Position numbers and translations under genes: made by a program. Under the pieces are notes generated by a model that was not told the origin of the DNA, did not search any database, and saw nothing but the letters and a program-made list of their open reading frames with translations. A stretch of DNA of 23,928 bases from an uncultured Bilophila sp. (GTDB lineage Bacteria > Desulfobacterota > Desulfovibrionia > Desulfovibrionales > Desulfovibrionaceae), in contig CAJUHZ010000039.1 in assembly GCA_910585945.1 (NCBI GenBank), positions 1 to 23,928 of the forward strand, written 5' to 3'. This document shows positions 22,300-23,928 of this stretch, piece after piece (the first letter of the stretch is position 1; each line of letters starts with the position of its first letter).

Positions 22300-22438
22300 C
22301 CGGTTGACACCATGAAAAATTTTGTTCTCCGCCAGGGAGAAAAGGCGTTTTGCGGAGGACGTGTACTCTTGCGGTACTCGCCCGGAATAAAAAACCTTTT
22401 TCACGCAGGCGGAGGACAAAAGCCGTAGTGTGAACGCG
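22300..22438. other. Non-coding sequence downstream of trpB
   Basis: No gene is seen. It contains TTCTCC-GCCAG-GGAGAA (about 22324-22340), which on the minus strand is followed by CAAAATTTTT and could terminate trpB transcription, and an A6CCT5 block near 22388-22401. A small palindrome with G-T pairs (about 22425-22441) covers the trpB stop codon. Confidence 0.35.
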
Positions 22439-23632
22439 CTAGGCCAGGGCTTCGATCTGTTCCACATCCTTGTCGCCGCGGCCGGAGAGGCACACGAGGA
22501 GAATGGCTTCCCTGTCCATGTCCGGAGCCATTTTTATGGCCTGAGCCAGCGCGTGGGACGACTCCAGAGCCGGAATGATCCCCTCCCGACGCGACAATTC
22601 GTAAAAGGCGGCCACGGCTTCCTCGTCAGACACGCTGACGTACTCGGCCCGGCCGCTGTCCTTGAGGCAACTGTGCTCCGGCCCGACGGAAGGATAATCC
22701 AGCCCGGCCGAAATGGAATACACCGCGCCGGGTTCGCCGGCGGCGTCCTTGATCATGTAGGAATAAAAGCCGTGCATGACGCCCGGCTCCCCGCAGCACA
22801 GGCTGGCCGCATGATCGCCGTAGGAAAGCCCCCTGCCCGCCGGCTCCACACCGACAAGGCGCACGTCACTGTCGTCAAGAAAACCGGCAAAGAGACCTAT
22901 GGCGTTGGAGCCGCCGCCCACGCAGGCCAGGCAGGCGTCGGGCAGGCGGCCTTCGGCAGCCAGCATCTGTTCTCTGGCTTCGCGCCCGATCACGGATTGA
23001 AACTCCCGCACCATGAGCGGGTAGGGATGCGGCCCCACGGCGGACCCCAGGAGGTAGAACGCCTCCGGATCCCGCAGCCAGGCGGCGAGCGCCTCGTCCA
23101 CAGCTTCCTTGAGGGTGCGCTGGCCGCTGAGCGCGGGCACGACTTCGGCCCCGAGCATCCGCATCCGCACCACGTTGAGCCGCTGCCGGCGCATGTCTTC
23201 CTCGCCCATGTAGACGGTGCAGGTCATGCCCATGAGCGCGGCAGTGGCGGCAGTGGCCACGCCGTGCTGGCCCGCGCCGGTTTCAGCGAGGATCCGCTTT
23301 TTGCCCATGCGCTTCGCCACCAGGATCTGACCAAGGGTGTTGTTCACCTTGTGCGCCCCGAGGTGGTTCAGATCTTCCCGCTTCAGGAAGATGCGCGCCC
23401 CGCCGAGCCGGGCGCTGAGATTGCGGCAGAAAAACAGCGGCGAGGGTCTGCCGGTGAAGTGCTTCTCATACCCGGACAGTTCGGCGGCGAACGCCGGATC
23501 CGCCCGGCATTGCTCAAAGGTTTCGGCAAGCTGCTCCAGGGCCGGCTTCATTTCCTCCGGAACAAACTGGCCGCCGTACGCGCCGAAAAAACCATCCGCA
23601 AACGAAGAAGGGTTGATGGAAGAAGTGCTCAT
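22439..23632 (-). CDS. trpB: Tryptophan synthase beta subunit
   Basis: A 397-aa PLP enzyme that joins indole and serine to make tryptophan. Typical TrpB1 features are GAYGGQFVPEEMKPAL (17-32), the PLP lysine K95 in HLGAHKVNNTLGQ, AETGAGQHGVATA (116-128), the phosphate-binding GGGSN (239-243) and the C-terminal LVCLSGRGDKDV. The start at 23632 is set by AAGGAG seven bases upstream. No trpA follows: the next 300 bases are non-coding and a thioesterase gene comes after, so trpB stands alone here. A transcribed leader with tandem Trp codons and a terminator precedes it, implying control by tryptophanyl-tRNA charging. Confidence 0.97.
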   Translation of the reverse strand: MSTSSINPSSFADGFFGAYGGQFVPEEMKPALEQLAETFEQCRADPAFAAELSGYEKHFTGRPSPLFFCRNLSARLGGARIFLKREDLNHLGAHKVNNTLGQILVAKRMGKKRILAETGAGQHGVATAATAALMGMTCTVYMGEEDMRRQRLNVVRMRMLGAEVVPALSGQRTLKEAVDEALAAWLRDPEAFYLLGSAVGPHPYPLMVREFQSVIGREAREQMLAAEGRLPDACLACVGGGSNAIGLFAGFLDDSDVRLVGVEPAGRGLSYGDHAASLCCGEPGVMHGFYSYMIKDAAGEPGAVYSISAGLDYPSVGPEHSCLKDSGRAEYVSVSDEEAVAAFYELSRREGIIPALESSHALAQAIKMAPDMDREAILLVCLSGRGDKDVEQIEALA

Positions 23633-23673
23633 GTCCGGCTCCTTGCAATGCGGCCGCAACAGACCGCGCGTAC

Positions 23674-23705
23674 AAAAAAACCGCGGCCGTTGTCCGACCG
23701 CGGTT
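23674..23705 (-). terminator. trp attenuator terminator
   Basis: On the minus strand an 8-bp stem AACCGCGG (extendable by a T-G and a C-G pair inside) closes with CCGCGGTT and runs into seven U residues. It lies 47 bases after the leader peptide stop and 41 before the trpB start, as expected of a transcription attenuator. Confidence 0.85.
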
Positions 23706-23751
23706 GAGAAACGTCACTCTGAAAAGCACGCTCCGCCACACGGCAGACAGC

Positions 23752-23802
23752 CTATGCCGCCTGCCACCAAAGCTGAGAGTTCGTGCCAAACATCCTGTAC
23801 AT
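23752..23802 (-). CDS. trpL: trp operon leader peptide
   Basis: A 16-codon frame, MYRMFGTNSQLWWQAA, contains two consecutive TGG codons (23764-23769) a few codons before the TAG stop. A GGCAG/CTGCC pairing (about 23742-23765) overlapping the Trp codons and stop could be the pause hairpin, and the terminator follows at 23705. This is the standard plan of ribosome-mediated attenuation: stalling at the Trp codons when charged tRNA is scarce should prevent the terminator. An in-frame ATG 15 bases further upstream would add five residues but lies inside the -10 region. No clear Shine-Dalgarno precedes the ATG at 23802. Confidence 0.8.
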   Translation of the reverse strand: MYRMFGTNSQLWWQAA

Positions 23803-23808
23803 GCAAGC

Positions 23809-23837
23809 AGTATACATCTCGCCGGCCCGGAACGCAA
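23809..23837 (-). promoter_or_regulatory. Candidate trpL-trpB promoter
   Basis: On the minus strand TTGCGT (23832-23837), a 17-base spacer and TATACT (23809-23814) form a good pair. The spacing puts the transcription start at or next to the leader ATG, so the leader peptide might be translated without an untranslated region. Confidence 0.5.
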
Positions 23838-23851
23838 GAGGCGTTCGGGCC
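23824..23851. promoter_or_regulatory. Palindrome over the trp promoter -35, candidate operator
   Basis: GGCCCGGAACGC and GCGTTCGGGCC are complementary with one bulged base and enclose AAGAG. The palindrome covers the -35 box of the trpL promoter. It might be a repressor site, or the terminator stem of a gene to the right, though no U-run follows. Confidence 0.4.
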
Positions 23852-23874
23852 AGACAGCGGATCAACCTGAAACA

Positions 23875-23924
23875 TTGGGGGCTTCTCGCCCCCAAACCCC
23901 TCGGCAGGGGAATGATTCCCCTGC
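23875..23924. repeat. Pair of G/C-rich hairpins at the window edge
   Basis: TTGGGGGC-TTCTC-GCCCCCAA (23875-23895) is followed by GCAGGGGAA-TGA-TTCCCCTGC (23904-23924). From memory, similar paired hairpins recur between genes in Desulfovibrio genomes. They could insulate the trp promoter from transcription arriving from the right. Confidence 0.5.
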
Positions 23925-23928
23925 ACCC

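Noticed and set aside
22246..22467. A 73-aa minus-strand frame at the end of trpB
   Set aside because: It overlaps the trpB 3' end and the foldback element, has no good ribosome-binding site and no protein-like pattern.
22430..23707. A 425-aa open frame on the plus strand across trpB
   Set aside because: It is the mirror of trpB; histidine- and glycine-rich composition is a by-product of the antisense reading.
1..23928. CRISPR arrays or rRNA genes
   Set aside because: No regularly spaced repeats of CRISPR type and no rRNA-like sequence were seen.

Overview
The window looks like a chromosomal segment of a Desulfovibrio-type sulfate reducer (Desulfovibrionaceae, Desulfobacterota). That placement rests on GC-rich core genes (polA, fliM, trpB, a corrinoid-activation-type ferredoxin/ATPase, a TtuA-like tRNA thiolase) and GC-rich intergenic hairpins; no 16S or other phylogenetic marker is present, so it is an inference. 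The left 14 kb is accessory DNA and the right 9.5 kb is mostly housekeeping DNA.

Region 1 (1-4430) is the right end of an integrated genomic island. It ends in a 3' fragment of an initiator tRNA-fMet gene (4388-4430), followed by a strong terminator hairpin that probably belonged to the intact tRNA. Just inside this att site is a tyrosine integrase (3050-4223) broken by a +1 frameshift in an A5G5 run. Inside that lie a hipBA toxin-antitoxin pair, a RhuM-family gene and a small overlapping ORF, all on the minus strand.

Region 2 (4430-13035) is a restriction locus transcribed leftwards: a frameshifted XRE-type regulator with its own promoter/operator, then hsdM, hsdS, a small unknown ORF, a decayed gene fragment, hsdR and a Mrr-type type IV nuclease. 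hsdM and hsdS overlap by ATGA, and the decayed gene ends two bases before hsdR, so this was one operon. The Type I enzyme appears intact.

Region 3 (12931-14084) is a junction zone: an IS5-family end and a transposase N-terminal fragment sit between two short reading-frame pieces, next to an unrecognised 214-aa gene. Region 4 (14085-14708) is a gene-free stretch with five consecutive hairpins.

Region 5 (14709-23928) is core DNA: a TtuA/Ncs6-like gene overlapping polA, a convergent 2Fe-2S/ASKHA gene, fliM, a decayed AlbA/HATPase gene, a PaaI-type thioesterase, a 112-bp foldback element, and a solitary trpB. The trpB leader carries a classical attenuator: a short peptide with tandem Trp codons followed by a hairpin and U-run. 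The most notable observations are this attenuator on a lone trpB, the palindrome that exactly joins the two facing stop codons of polA and the ASKHA gene and shares 15 bases with the IS end, the foldback element, and the set of single-indel-disrupted genes (integrase, regulator, operon gene between hsdS and hsdR).
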